In this document: in pieces, positions 39,101 to 54,100 of the stretch
Layout of the letters: each line of letters starts with the position of its first letter
Numbering within the stretch: the first letter of the stretch is position 1
Source: Lineus longissimus
Lineage: Eukaryota; Nemertea; Pilidiophora; Heteronemertea; Lineidae
Length of the DNA: 64,000 nucleotides
Assembly (NCBI RefSeq): GCF_910592395.1
Contig: NC_088310.1
Span: 6,019,501 to 6,083,500, forward strand
Direction of reading: 5' to 3'
Translations under genes and position numbers: made by a program
The notes under the pieces: model-generated
What the model saw: the letters and a program-made list of their open reading frames with translations, nothing else
Database searches by the model: none
What the model was told of the DNA's origin: nothing

Positions 39101-42100
39101 TTCATTTCGCACTGACCTTGATTGGTGGCATTGCCATTCCTACTTGAGGAGGACATCGGGAATGAATGCTTCCTAGGCCTACGATCCGGATTGTCGGCAC
39201 GGTGTAGTAACGGTGGTTTCTCCATCTTGACATCAATGCCAAGACGGCTCAGAATCTTCTCGACTGGTTGACGGATTTTGGGCTTCAACTGATCGAGGAC
39301 TTTTCCATCAGTGAGACGAGTCTGGCCTGAAAAAGAAGGATTTTATACAGGATCAGCAAAAAAATCCTCAAGAATCTTGGAAATTCTATTTGAGATCTCT
39401 GATGATCTTGATATATCAGAGATGGAAAGCTTCTAGATAAGTCTTCATTACACGCAGCACAAAGAGTAGAGTGAACTACCGAATAATCTTGCTAATAGAA
39501 GTAGCTTTTGTGAAGGTCCAGTGTTTTGCTAATTCCATTGACAGCGTGCCCCTTCGCTGCAGAGGAGTCTTTCCTTGATCTCCACTGATGAAAATAGGCA
39601 AGATTAGATTTAAAAGCGAGTCTGTACTCATCACCACATTATGACTCTTTATAGGCCAAGGTGTTGGCTTTCTAGTCGCTAATTACTCTGTGCCATGTAT
39701 CACAGATTAACCAGTTTAGTTTGTGTTAATGATAAAACAGGAAAAATTGTTAAGTGTGTTCAAGAAAGAGGTAATAGACTACCAAAAAAACCATTTCCCA
39801 CAGAATAATAATTTTTTTCAGAAGGCAATTCATGAAATGATTTGATTCTGAAGAAAATAACCATTCAGAAAGTATTCCGTATTGATAAGTGTGACATAGA
39901 TAAGTGTGTGCAAATACATCAGCCCTGAACTCCCAACTAGAAAGTTCCCTTATTAATCTATAGTAGCACCTGTGCTACTGCAGTTGATCTCATCCAATAA
40001 GACATGCACGGTTTTCAAATGGTGAACTTCACGCGCGCCAGTGGAAAGAAAAGAATTTGTAGAAGAGAGCAGTTGTAGCAATATCAACAGCTGAAGATCA
40101 GACGAACGTGGTGGCTTTATTTCACACCCACTATGGCCATTGTATAAGATATCTTCTGCAACTGCTCTGACAGCATATTAGTATAGTAATGACTACTTTC
40201 CGAATCAGAAATGACTGCTGTTGCCAATGTGGCCAGCATACTTTTTCGACCGAATCCCATAGAACAAATTTTGAGGTGGTGAAATGATTTGTAATGCAGG
40301 CTTTGTTCACTTGTATGCTGTTCAAACACTGCAAAACTCTACGCCATAATTCATTGAATTCGTTAAATCTACACTTGAGCAATGACGTCCTGCCTTTCAT
40401 GATGGCCAACGAGTGAATAACCCTTTAAGACGTCTTCACAAAACGGCAGCCATGACCGTGTGGGGAATCCCTAGGCAAGCATCAACAGGGAAATCGTGCA
40501 GTGCCTCCACACATAAATGATAACACCTCAAGAGTGTTTTGGCTTGCATTTCAAGTTATCTATCACCTCAGCACATGTTCTGTGAAATTCGGTTAAAAAT
40601 AAAGGAATGCAGACCAATTGGCCTAGGCAATCACTTCCAATGCAGGGAGCAGTGATGACAGGCATCAGTCAGAAAGAGAGGACAACTACCTTGAGTCGAC
40701 AATCGTTCACCATCTTCATTGTACATGTCTAGGTAACCCCTTTCCTTGCCTAAAAATCACCGAAATATAATAGAACTAAAATCTTTGCATAATAGTTTAC
40801 TTCACAGACACAAGGTGGCAGCATGGTCTGATCACATGTCATGTAGGTGAAAACATTCATGAGGTGCACGGCAAAATCAAATGTGATTTCTTACATTTAC
40901 TGTATCAGCAGAAATTTAACGAAATGAAAGTAATTCAAAATAATAAGGAGTAAAAAGTCAACCAAAAAAGAATGAGGAGTTTTCAGTTGATATCACAATA
41001 CAAGAATTTTACTGAACTTGCCCTCTCTTTCTGGCGACCTTCACCTACGTACTCTGGTACTCCCAGAGTTAACTACCAAATAATCTATAAGGCTTTTTAA
41101 GTTGCAATCATCGAGATTGGACATATTGAGGTGAAACAGCAGCACTATTACATTTCCAATGACGATTTAACTAAAGCATACATAGATTTGGCAACTCTAA
41201 TATTAAGGATGTCAGCTTTACTAAATGAGCTGTTAAAATTACAACTTCACAGTTCAAAAATATTATCTACTTCTAGAAGCAAATGTTCTTCACAGCCCCA
41301 AGGATGGCAAGCAAATCTTGGAAACAGCGAGTTACCAAAATTCTACAATACAAAGCTATCTCTGAATGTTTTTCTGTTTTTAAAAAATTGTTTGAGTTTA
41401 CTTACACTCCTGTTTGATGCCAGCAATGTTGATCTGTTGGAAAGGGTTCCTAGCAGAGTGACGTATCCTAAGAATGTCGTCACAAACGCGCCGAGACAAG
41501 CGAGTGAGCGCCGTAGTGATGAGACAAAATGCGGCTCGCGTCTTCATGACTGGTCGTGGACTACCAGACCTAACAGCTAATCCGTGGGCAGTGGCCAGAT
41601 GACGAGCGAGGTGGGCTTTCAACTTGAACTCCTGCAAAAAGATACAATTATAGAGTCACAAATGGATTTTCTTTTTGGTTTAAAGAATTCATTATTTCTT
41701 TACTGGAGACATGATCATGATGCTTTGACAGACACTCTGCTGTCTCATTCTACAAGACATCAGGAGTAAGATGAGAGGCTGGACAAACAACCTACCTTTC
41801 CACAGCCGCTGATTGTACAACGGTGCATCCTCAATGCTGCCATATGAGCAAGACGCTCTGGAAGAACAAAGATTTAAAACTTGTGTTAATCATGGTTGGT
41901 CAGTTTACTATTATGGCAGTGGTAAAGTGAGAATTTTATTGGCACGAGGGTAATTCCATCCCATTCCTAATTTCCATTTTAAAAGGGTTCATAGTGAACA
42001 TCTTCCATCAAATTGAAACCTAGCTGGTCTTCGCTGCGATCACAAGGACTGCTGCAGTCACAATGGACTTAAAACTATTTTCATTACAAACATTGATATC

Positions 42101-45100
42101 TGTGACCAAAGGCCTTTCTGACACTTTGCCACCAGAGCAAGATTTGATGAATATAATGTGTAGTTCACAGTTCATGTCATTTCTGCAGTCGGTGTACAGA
42201 ACATGCATGTTTCAAAATAACCAAAGCAAACCAACAAAAGATATAACACAGATGCGTCTACAAAGCAAATGAAAATACATTTATAAAGGGGCAACTATAA
42301 CACCTATCTTCGTTTTCAGAAGGTGTCAATTAAACACCGAGCGACAGGTCTCATATTTTCATGGACAGGTCTCATAATTCCGTCAAATGAATTAATACAC
42401 CAAGGAAATGGTTTCTCAAAAGGTGTTTTCTGAAGATTGGGTGAGTTTGTGACAGTTCACTGCAACCAAACTGAGGGTACTCTTTATCAAACTGCCAGAG
42501 TTTTGGTATGTATTTGTTGAGTGAGTGCAGGAATATAGCCTGACAGGGGTAAGGGAAGTCAGTGGGAAAAACAACAGAAAAGAGGCGTACATCTGCTCTT
42601 TGGCAATTCTGCAACCTAGGAAATCAATGCTTGTTTTACGTCATTGGAACAGTAACCCGGATGTCGTGGTTTTGTAAAATTGCAACTTTTGAATCCTTTT
42701 AATTGCGTTTTGACAACCACTTAACAGTAATTTCTGTAAACGCAAACATGTGAAAACAAAAGGCCCACGAGTACTAAAGATTTGGAATGGAACATACATC
42801 TACATACAACAATAAATGGACATGTAACAACGAAATTTCCATATATTTTGACCCAACCTTTTTTGTGGCAGAAATATTTGAAATTCAGATTTGGCTAAGC
42901 ATGCAGATAGCCAAGGACTTGAAAATTAACTTAACACACAAAATAAGGGTAAATAATACTACGATATCTTTGAAACTGATACATTCACAATTAAAAGGGC
43001 GGTATTTTATGCCAGCACCCACAAACTTACCATAACCTCCGGTTTCTATGACAACCACAACAACAAAAGAAAAAACAAAGTGAGAAACCAGGAAAACGTG
43101 AACCAATCAGTGCTACAGGTAGGAATGCTCCAAAAAAATCAGAGAAGCAGAGGTGGGAAATTGGTCTAAATTCTTTCTTTGCTGTACTCTTAATCAAGGT
43201 CTCACCAATTTCTTAAAGATACATATCCTATTTAAAGATATGTTTACCTCTTCTCATTATATTTTGTGGCAAAAATTTAGGGACCAGTCCCACTGATTTA
43301 ATGACAACATATTCTAAGGGGCTCTAATCTCCCTCCCCCCTACACCCACCCACCCACCCAATCAGCTAACCTTAACTCTCACAATGATCGAGGACACCAG
43401 GAAGTTTTGTGCATTTTGTGGAAGTGAGACACATACATATATGTACACTGTTGGAGAAGTGACGTGTGTAGACTGGTGCCGATCCAAAACTCTGACTGAC
43501 ACGCACAGTAAAGCTATTCAGTAACCGACATCATGACATGTTATACTACACAGAATGAAAGGCAATGGCGGTGCCAGGAAGTAGCTCACCAAGGACCAAT
43601 ATTGCTCAAACTGAACTAACCCTCCCTGCAAGAACACACAGAAATATATTTCGTTTGATAGAAACTAACCTTGTCTTTGATTTGGGTTTGGTCTCTCACC
43701 ATCTGCAAAATCAAGAAGAATGTGAAACAAAAGGAAGATATAAAACATCATCAACAAGGGTAGATAAAGTACTTGCTGTGATATCAAGGGAAACCAAGTA
43801 CCTGTTGGGATATTAGTAGCAGAAAAGTATTTCTACTGATGTTTGGGTGAACAAGGTGCTTTCTTTGCTACTTTGTTAGGAGCTCCGACCAGACTATGTG
43901 TTAGGTTTCTGCTGGCAGATGAATGGATCTAAGCTCAGAAGAGCTGAGTTCCATGGGTTATTCAACAAGCACTTTTCACAAAATAGGTAACAGGTCATGA
44001 TTATAGCAATATTTTTTAGTATGAGCTCAGAGTTTGTCAGTGCAACGTCGCGAGATTATGGTGGGTTATATGAGGTTGAGGGAGAAAACCAGTTGGAAGT
44101 TGACCGGAAATTACTACACACATCATGCTTTCTATTATAATCTAGGTGGCGAAATCTAGTTTGCCGACATTTTAATACAGGATATTCCTCAGTTCTGAAG
44201 AAGGCAGCACACACAGGCGAAGACATGCAAATCATTATGATATCAGACCATTTCATTTTATCTGACGCGATTTTGAAACAACAATTATTGCCATCAGCAG
44301 AGAATCACCTACGATAGTTTGATACTACCACACCAAGCTCAGCCATGCTCAGCTGTCAGTTCAATCGGTAAAAACTGAGACAATTTTTATCAGATGTTTC
44401 ATCAAAGTGAACCAATGACAAGAGACTTCCCGATTTATGCCTGTTAGGTGCTGCCCTCTAACAGATGAAAAGAGACTACAACAAAATGAGGAGACACCGT
44501 GACATGAAAATGCAAACTGACTTTTTTTCCACATCTTTACTTTATGACCTTTGGATTGATGTGGAGATCTTCTTGTCAGTGTCAAGCTATGACTTTTTCA
44601 CCGTATACAAGTTTTCAACTGCATTTTGCTCAGACCAGTAAGTCACTTGGCCACATGGGACTTTGTTTTCTGTTCTGGGTTGCACCAAACACATCATTCA
44701 TAAATGTGAGACTTAATGTATTTTAAGTGTCACATTACTAGCCAAAACTACATGAAGCAAAGCCACACTGCCATTCAAGACTGCTCAGATACAAAATAAG
44801 TATGAGTTCCCTGTAGTATAATGTCATTAACGATTCTATTTTTTAAATACTTATTTGCAAAATTCCACAACAGACGTTTTGAAGTACTGAATGGCAGTGT
44901 ACAGATAATTACCAGAATCATAAGTTACAATATGCTGCACTACAAGACACCCTCCATGGAGGCTTGACAAAACATCCAAGTTTTTACACCAAATTCAAAG
45001 AATAAAAGACTTTTACAGAAGCTTAGCAAAGTATTGTACAAAAGCTAAAGGGCGTCCACCACAGGAAGATACCAAATTTCGGAGGTGAAATCTGAATTAA

Positions 45101-48100
45101 AGCGGAATTTTTGACTCTGTGACATGAATGTAACAGCATTGTTAATGTACGTGGAGTTCATGCTGTTGTGTGGGTGTACAAGTAAAATGGTGTAACCAAA
45201 TACCCATATTGAAGTAATGGGTCTTTGGTGTAACCTATGGTACAGTGTCATGCAGATACGACTATGAACTGAGCACACGAGGTTAACAGTATTGAAAATA
45301 GGATTATAAAGAAGTTGTACTCAATCAACTAACACCCCAGTTAAGAATGAGTGATTTGGATTTGCAGAGGATTGGCCACAACATCGATAACAAAAGCATT
45401 TACCAGGTTTGCTGTCCAAAAAATCTGAAATAGTTACAAAATGCAAAGATTTTTTTAGATATCTTCATTACGATGTTATGCTAAACTGAGTCCCCCATTG
45501 TTCAAGGTTTTGTAACGATACTAGAAAATTTCCAAAACGGCTTGTTTCAGATTTCTCCAAATTGATAGACAACACAATTTGTTATTTTCATGCAGTTTTT
45601 AAAGATGTCCTTCAATTATCAGCGATGAGTTTTCAAGTTTACCGAGAAAATTAATCGCATTAAAAGCTCCATGGAGAGTTAATGAGCGAAGAATCTGGAC
45701 AGGCGAAAGGCCATGTGACCATTCGAGTTTGAAGCATCGTCAACCTAGCCAATGAGATGCTCAGATCAAAAATGAACAAATCAAAATCAAGTACACTTCT
45801 AAAACTACAACTAACGAAGAAATTAAATGTTTTTCAGTCATCCGACGTAAGCTATTCTATGAATATGCTCCCAGAGGCTTCAGGGTCCATTTCCCAAAAG
45901 CAGCCTAGTTAGTTGGGCACCTCCATCCAGTAAAGCTGCCTCGGTGAGCTTGCTTCTCTGCATATCTCCATGCCTTCCAGTGCATCGAGTGCCTTTTTTA
46001 ACGACGGGTAATAGGACGTTTCTCCGAGAGTTCCTTCGGCAATGAAATAAGTGCCCAGGGAGTAAACGAGTTATCAGATATTAAGCAGTCTACCAGCAGT
46101 GTGCTTGTAGTTTTATGGTGTTAAAATGGCATATCCAGTACCACCCACAAGTTCAGAAAAAGTTATTTCAAATAGGGGACAACTTTGTTGGTCATGTCTG
46201 AATTGAGCTTACCTAGTCGAGTTGGCATCCGTAGGCCACCATACTTCTTCCAGTAATTCCAACAATTTGAACACAACCGACACTGCATGTGGATGGGACC
46301 CCACGAGTACCACTGGTGGGAGGTAGCAGCTAAAACAAATCAATTATAAACATTACAATTTTTACACATGTTGTGCTCAAAATCTATCATTACAGTACAG
46401 CAGTTGAGAGATTTTGTCATTGTTTTCAATAGGCATTTGAAGGTCTACCCCAGTATCAAAAACCAACGTACTCAACGTCACCAGATACAACCTACTGTGA
46501 ACAGAGAGATATTACCCACACAAGAGATGGACCGGATTACTTTTAGATCAGAGTAAGACAACATGTGAAGTCATCTGATACACTGAAGCTTCGTTTCTAT
46601 GAACAAGTAGAAAAGTGGTCAAGACACGAACGCTTCCTGAAACAAAAACGCTACGTGAATTTACTGTCACCATGACATGCATACACCACTGACAACAACT
46701 CAGCCTGCAACCTACCATAACAGCTTTCACAAGCTCTTCCTGAGATGGCATCAGATCCTTTCGAATTATTCGTGATCGCAGCTGGATTGGGCTTATTACT
46801 GCAAAAAGAGACATGACACTGAGCACTGACACAACAAAAGATACCCGGGTACCATTCTCTCATCTATCTACTTTTCACGGGAACATCAAGCTTATCACAC
46901 CAAACTGCACCAAAGTAGGAGCAGGAAGGGATTCTCTGTTCTCATACCAGTGTAACCCAAGGACTCTCTTGGCTGATCAATACTTTTTTAACAACCATTC
47001 TGCTATTAGTTTCAATTCAAGTCAGGATCTGGACATTATGGAATGCTGCATCAATCAAGACCATTCTTAAAGGGTTAAAAAAAGCCTGTAGCACACTTTT
47101 TAAATGTTCTATACTCACTAGTTGGGAATGTAAACCTGCTTTAGTTTACTTTCAGCTTCAGCTGCTTTGATACGTTTCTGAAAACAGAAAATAGAATCAG
47201 TTTTAGGGATAATTCATGAAATTATGAACTTCTATCTAAGTACGAAATTACACCTTGTGGACTGTTTGGGAACATTTGGTAAAGAATTTCAGAGCCAGAC
47301 AAATAATCCTTATTCATTGATTGGTGAAGAAAAATAATGATGAAACAAAAGTTTCAGACCGACAAGACTTATGGCAGTTATGCTAAGATATCCAGTGTGT
47401 AAGAAACCAGAATTGGGCTTTGCAAAAATCATCTTTGGCAAGCACAGAAATGCAGTCAGGCAAAAGGCTATAAATCAATTATCTCAAACATTTCAAATAT
47501 AGAAGAAAACTGAGCTCACCTGTTGCACATATCGATCTGTTGTTTTCCACATGTAGTAATATTCAACAATACTCTTCAGCGTTTTCCATGGCAGCTGAAA
47601 AGAAGACAGAAAAGATGCAATAAAGAATGAAAATCCGACTTCAAGAAGCAAGTCATGACGACCTCGCCCACACAATGATTCTTTAAGGGGTCTCCTTCAA
47701 TCTTCCATATTTATCCTACACATGTCTTTTCGTTCGACCCCCAGCAGCGAGCCATGTCGACAACCCAAGATTCCAAACAACCACTCACGGCATTGTGTCG
47801 CAGTCTGTTCCCCATCATGAAACTGACAACAATACATTCAAAAGCTTAAATAAATCGTCAAAATTCTAAGGTCAAGAGCCCTTTTCAAAATACTATATTT
47901 TCAGAACAGAAGCTGACAAAATAACATTCTTCAACTTACGAAATCTTGTCGAATATCATTAAAATCTTTTCCATATTTATCTAAAGCTTCCTCGAACAGA
48001 TTTGCCTCTGACGCTGACCACTCTTCCATCTCGTCTCGACATAACACTGGACCGCCCTGTGGAACTAAACTAGCGATTGCCTTGGCCAACTCGTAGCAAC

Positions 48101-51100
48101 TTTTGTGTAATATATCCATGGCGTGGAACTGGAAAAGATCGATATTTTTTATATTATCAAGCTTTTCATCCAACAACTCTCAACATTGTCTTTATCTTTA
48201 ATTTAGTCGACTCTGCCAAAAGCTTTTTGAGTTTTTACAATCATTTCATGCTCGAGAGAAGGAAATCACAAACAATGAAAAGTTGTTTTCATTTGTTCCA
48301 GTCAAGAATTTTTGGTCAAGAAGTACAATGATTGATATCAAAACTGATGCTGACCAGATTTCACAGGTTTAACTTACTAGTGTTACATCTCGAGATGCTG
48401 CTGCTGCACTCATGTGTAGACTAGGTTGTCGGACTGTACTTGAACAGTCTAATGCTCTGGCAAATGTACCAACCGACCTGTAGGAGACAAAAAACACCAT
48501 TGGTCATGGGAATAAAGAGGACTAGGAAAACACAAACATTCTCTAAATCTATTTCTGGTCAAAACACAGCGTATTTGGAAGTTCAGGCTACTTCGAGATG
48601 TAACAACTCCAAGCAATGTCTTCTGAATTTGTCCCAGACCAAATGATAATAAACATTCTAAATTCTAAAACAAAACACACTCTAAGCAGTCTTTTCATTC
48701 TCGCATTACCAAAGAATGCAAACTCCCTCCAAATGTTGACAATATTCTGGTCATATTTTTTTGCCATTATATTTTCTTACCTTGCTATTACTAAAAATTG
48801 ATCTGTTTGTTTATCTGAAAGACCGTTATCAGGGCTAGGACTCCATATTAATTCTTCCAATTCTTCTATATTCCTATCATCACTTTGCCCTGGAACATCA
48901 AACGATGGGTCAATTATGATTTACACATGTATGACTAACAAACATAACCATCCTTGGTTTTATGCACGAGAGACTAGGAAGTAGGCCTTAATTTAATTTA
49001 ATACAGGTTTTACTCAATGGACTGTTGTCGCTGCAGAATCTACATATTTTATTTTTCAGTCAAAATTTCACCTCATGGTCAGACCAAGTTCTACTCAACA
49101 CCCCCCCAAGTCTTTGGAGAATTAGTTCACTTTCAACTGGAATGTTGGATTCATTCATTGGAACAGTCTATCGTCAAATTCTTTCAAGACAAAGTGGATA
49201 TTACGTACCTTCTTTTAATAATGACGTTATATCTGCTTGATATCTAGAACCTACTCTAATTTCTCCTTTATCAGCTAAAAGTGTTTTCTGTTGTGGGTCA
49301 TATACTAATGAATAGAAAAATGTGTCCTGAAAAAGAAAGTTACAACAACATAATAAAAATAGCACGCTATTTCTTCACAGACACTTTCACATATCAGTGA
49401 ATAAATCACATCTACCATCTTGACCCTTGAGTTTGGGACTCCCAGTCACCTCAGACTTCGTTACACCATTCGTATGAACACAGGCTACACAAGGGACTAC
49501 CTCTGGAGGTTCAGAATACCCAACAACTTTGGTAATCCCCGATTCATCAATGAACGAAAACAGGAGGCTTAGCAGCGTTCTGAACAACACTCAGCAGCAG
49601 CTGGAAGCGATATTTCAGGTCCTCAACTTGATCATACAAGTGACTGTCTGTAGACACCTCAAGGTCAACCCATAGGCCCTTGAGAGCCAAATGAAGCACA
49701 CAAGATGGTTTATCTTGATAAGTACACAATTCCTCACAAGTTCACAAGGTGGATCTCAAACTGCCTGTTCACTCATCAGTCAGATGAACCAACAAAACTA
49801 CCGCCAAAATGGCGACAGAGATGTGACCTATTTTTTGCCCATATAGGGACATCTCATGATCAACTTACTTCTTTATTTAAATATGATATTAATGATTCTG
49901 TTTCATTGAGCAGTGTAACGACGCACTTCCCCCTGATGTGTGTGGCCGGTAATGTTTCAACCTGCCGTGAAAGAAATAGTTCCCGATGTTTCAGCTGGTG
50001 GCGCTGTTGGTCGGACGTTTCTGGATCTTCGTTTTCCCCATCTTCCAAGGCACCTGGCAAAGAGAAAACGGAAAGGAACATGAGTGTTGATAGCATTAGC
50101 AGCCGAGATACAAAAATGTCCATTTTGTACTGGCTGTGAACAAAGTGTAGTTTGGCAGGTCGTGACAACATCTTCACCTGGTTGTGACAATGTCCTCGCC
50201 TGGTTGTGACAATGTCCTTGCCTGGTTGTGACTCTATTTTGGAAGTCATTCATTGGAAGCACATGTGTAAACACACATGATCTTCCATAGCAAATTCCCC
50301 CAGAAATGTGTAGACTAGAAGGCCTACAGGAAGGGGTTAACCACAACACTAGCAGACAATGATATGCAGCTACTGGTTTTTCTCAACATAGACAAATAAC
50401 CAGCAGGCTACGCAAAGCTCATTCAGGTTATCGTAGATGACATAACCAGTTGTACATGTACATGCGTGCTCAGCTGGGAGGGTTAATAATTTCATAATCT
50501 ACGTAGTCATACCTTTACCAAGTAGATGACATGTAGGCCTACTCATATATTGTAATACGCAGTACAAAAATACCATACATGTAGAACCTCTTTGACTATC
50601 TGCTGATCGCAAAAATTCTCTATCGGGAAATTGACTATTCAGTGCCCCTGTATAAGAGTATATTTGCCAAGCTAACGACTGCTGTCCCCACAGCAGAACC
50701 ATGCTAATCGATACCTAATCTAGGACGAGGACACGGTAACACAGTTACCCTAATACAATACATGATACCTCCATCTATTCTAGCCTCTGTTATCAGGACA
50801 CCTCCCAGTAATGGACCAGACTTGTATGTTCACACGGCGTCCCGACAACAGAGGTTCTAGTGTAGGCTACGGCTAACAAGACTTCCATGAGACTATCATG
50901 ACTATAGTCAGCAGTGTAGTCAATAGTGCCATGCCCCATTTTTTCTTGAACAACGCAAGCCGATGATAGCTAACGATGGGTTAAGAAGATAGCAAATGCA
51001 TTGATTTTATTGATAACAAAATTCTAACAAAATCAGTCAAGGAATGGGGATACTAGGGTTAACCAATTACTGATCACTGTTCCCAAACCAAAAATCAATA

Positions 51101-54100
51101 AAATTAAAAAATCAATAAAATTTGGTGACCATTGGAAGGAGATGAAGACTGGACCCAAGGTCACATGAAGGGCAGCCATGGCATGTCTAGCTTTGTGTGT
51201 CACCCATTTGGGGCCCCAATGATACAAGGCACTTAGTCTTTACATAACTGCAGTCCAATCAATACTTTTATATATATACATATTTTACATCTTAGCATTG
51301 TACACAGCAGACACCTCTCCGCCAGATCAATGTCACCCATGACGCTCCGTGGCTAACAAACTAAAGCCCCATTTCCCCCAGAGCGTGGTGTTACAATCAC
51401 CTTTATTTTATTTCAACCAAAGCCACCTTCACGCATCTTCACTATTTTTAGATCATCTCAAAAAGTAGTCCTCAATGTTCCCCAGAGGGCTGCATCATGT
51501 ATCCCTCCACCCTAAAGACTGCACCATAAAAGTAGTTCACCCAAGCACGAAAAACTAACAATTGAATGACATCTACAGATCACATGCTAAACACTGGAGA
51601 ATCCCGCACAGGCGCATCCAACAATATTCCCTCTTTTTTCGGGATAATTTCAAACAGCTCTTTAATTTAATTTTATATAATGGCACAATGCCAAGGGTTA
51701 AAAGAGCCAGAACATAACTGATCACATGACTAGCACATATGCTTTGCTTTCTGTTTTCTCTTCTTCTTTCTTCACTCATTCCTATTGACCTGGCACATGG
51801 TATGGTAATTCAAATGCTAATCCCCGGTTGTCCACAACCGACAACAAAAACTAATGGTCAGTTCAAATCACAAATTACATAAGACCAAAACCGAGGGGTC
51901 ACCCCAGCCCCTGAAAAAAATCAAATTTGTTGTAAAGGAATTAAAGTTTTTGAGATTTTAATTGATAATCAAGAAATTGTTATCTTTTGAAAAATACAAT
52001 GTAAGGAATAGCTAAGTGACCAAAACGGGAACTGATAACCCCTAATTTGATTGGAATTAGCCAATTGGCTCAGACCAAATGGTGAAAAATCACACTCATG
52101 GGACTCAACAATGGAATTAACTTTCTTGGCCTTAAACATGTGGCCTGACCAGCCAATTGATTAGAAGAAGCAGTATGACAACAAGGTATAGTCTTATTGC
52201 AGTGAGTCGCCAAATTAGAACGATGCTTTTCGCCAACCCTAGTATCTATCATTTGGTATTAGTCGGAAATGGATAAGATTACATCCATTTTAGGATACCA
52301 GCTGAAAGCAGTCAACACAGGTGTCATGCCTTAGCAAATGGTGCCTCACATCCAAACCAGCAGAACACTTCAAATGCAAAATTATCAACACACCAGAAAT
52401 TCTGCTCCCAATGGTGAGTGGAATTGACAAGAAGATTATCCAGTCATACTGTAATGTAGATATCAGCAACAAATTTGACGGCTAATTCTCCTCCATCCAA
52501 TCCAATGCCCAACTTTTCGGACTTGACAACCACAGAAGCTAGCATAAGGACTGCTGATAAAGCTCTTACAACAAAATCTCACATTGAGTGTGTACATGTA
52601 TAACCAAGAATTCATAAAGACTCTGCCAACTCTGCACAGTTAGTGTATCCTACAAAACAACCAACAAGTCAAATAAATTGTAACAGAAAACAAACCAAAA
52701 AGTGCTGTTTCCCTGAGAAAGTTGCAAAAATAAAACAGTCTGAAACATTACTCAGTTTCCAGTGTGACAGAATTTATGTGTCACCAATGTTGGAACTAAA
52801 TCTTCAGGGCCCAGGCATTCAAAACCAAAAAAATCATGTTGTATCAGTTAGTTATTCAAAAGTATCCTTACAGACGTTATAACTTTCAGTTAAAATCCCA
52901 TCAAAATTGTCATGTTAGAACTATGGTTTTGAACAACCCAGCCTCGGTCAGCAGAGTTCAATACTTCAAGTTGAGTTTAGATATAGTCGACCTCAGCTCA
53001 GGATGCTTCTCCCTCTTTCTGTTGCTCCCCTTTTGCACTGCACAGGCAGGGCTTCTGCTGAATAACCACGTTTGACTTTTAACTGGAAACGTCATAAAAA
53101 TGTGCCAAGTTCCTAGGTTTATCAGAGGGGAGTTGAATTGAAGGTAAATTTAGCCTGGCCGTGCCCCTACCCCATACGACGCTGATCAATGACAAACCAT
53201 CATAAGCCCCAAATCGTCCATGGTCCCTTCCATGTTAGATTGTGAGATTGGTCATGAGCCATGAAAAGGAGGATGAACAGGACAACAGCTTTCCACCAGC
53301 TCAATATATTGTCAGTGGACAAGTCTGTGAAGGGCAGAAAGGTGAGGAACTTCATATGCAACACCAAAAAGGGTACATCTGGTAAAACACAACAAGACAA
53401 AAGTGAACATTAAAATTTCATCACTCAAAACTGCTTCACGACAGCCACTCCATTAATTTATTGTTGAATTAGGAACACCTCTGTTTGAGGGTTCTTTGTA
53501 CTGTTATTGTGATGGCAGGGCCGGACTATTTCACTGCCACTGACAAAGGACGGGTTAGCGGGGCTTACAAGATATTCATATTCCTAAATGGGCATCAGCA
53601 TTTTTTCTGGGTCGTGCAATGTCTTGTAGCAAGCCAGTGATTTTTGAAAATAAATTATCAAGAAGTCTGTATATTTTTGTGAAAAACCACATCTTTGTTG
53701 AGCTGTACACCTTTGTAACAAGTCTCAAACCAACACCAGTAGGTATGAAATATTGGTAAAGAAAATCTATCATCAGGCAGAAAAAATGCTAAATCTGGTA
53801 ACCATAGCAACACTCTCAGCACAGGTCCAATTCCTGCAGTTAAACACCCTAGATATTGGGTCAATTTCGGAGACAAGGGGACTCTTAATTCTAAAATTTC
53901 GTCCTCAATTATCATGAAGGTGTATCTTGTCACTGATTGTCAGAGTAGTGCCCAACACCTCAACATAATTTCTGAAATTATTGATTTTCAAAAGTTAAAT
54001 ATTTAAATGATATTCATACAAAGATGTAGCTAATTTGCATGAATTGTTATGGTCATGAAAGCCTAGCAGAAGCACAGCTGAATAAGCAAGAAAAACTTTC

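Noticed and set aside
43688-43712. Acceptor-ATG-donor triplet in MTA intron 13 (a 3-nt exon)
   Set aside because: The signals are too short and too common to support an exon.
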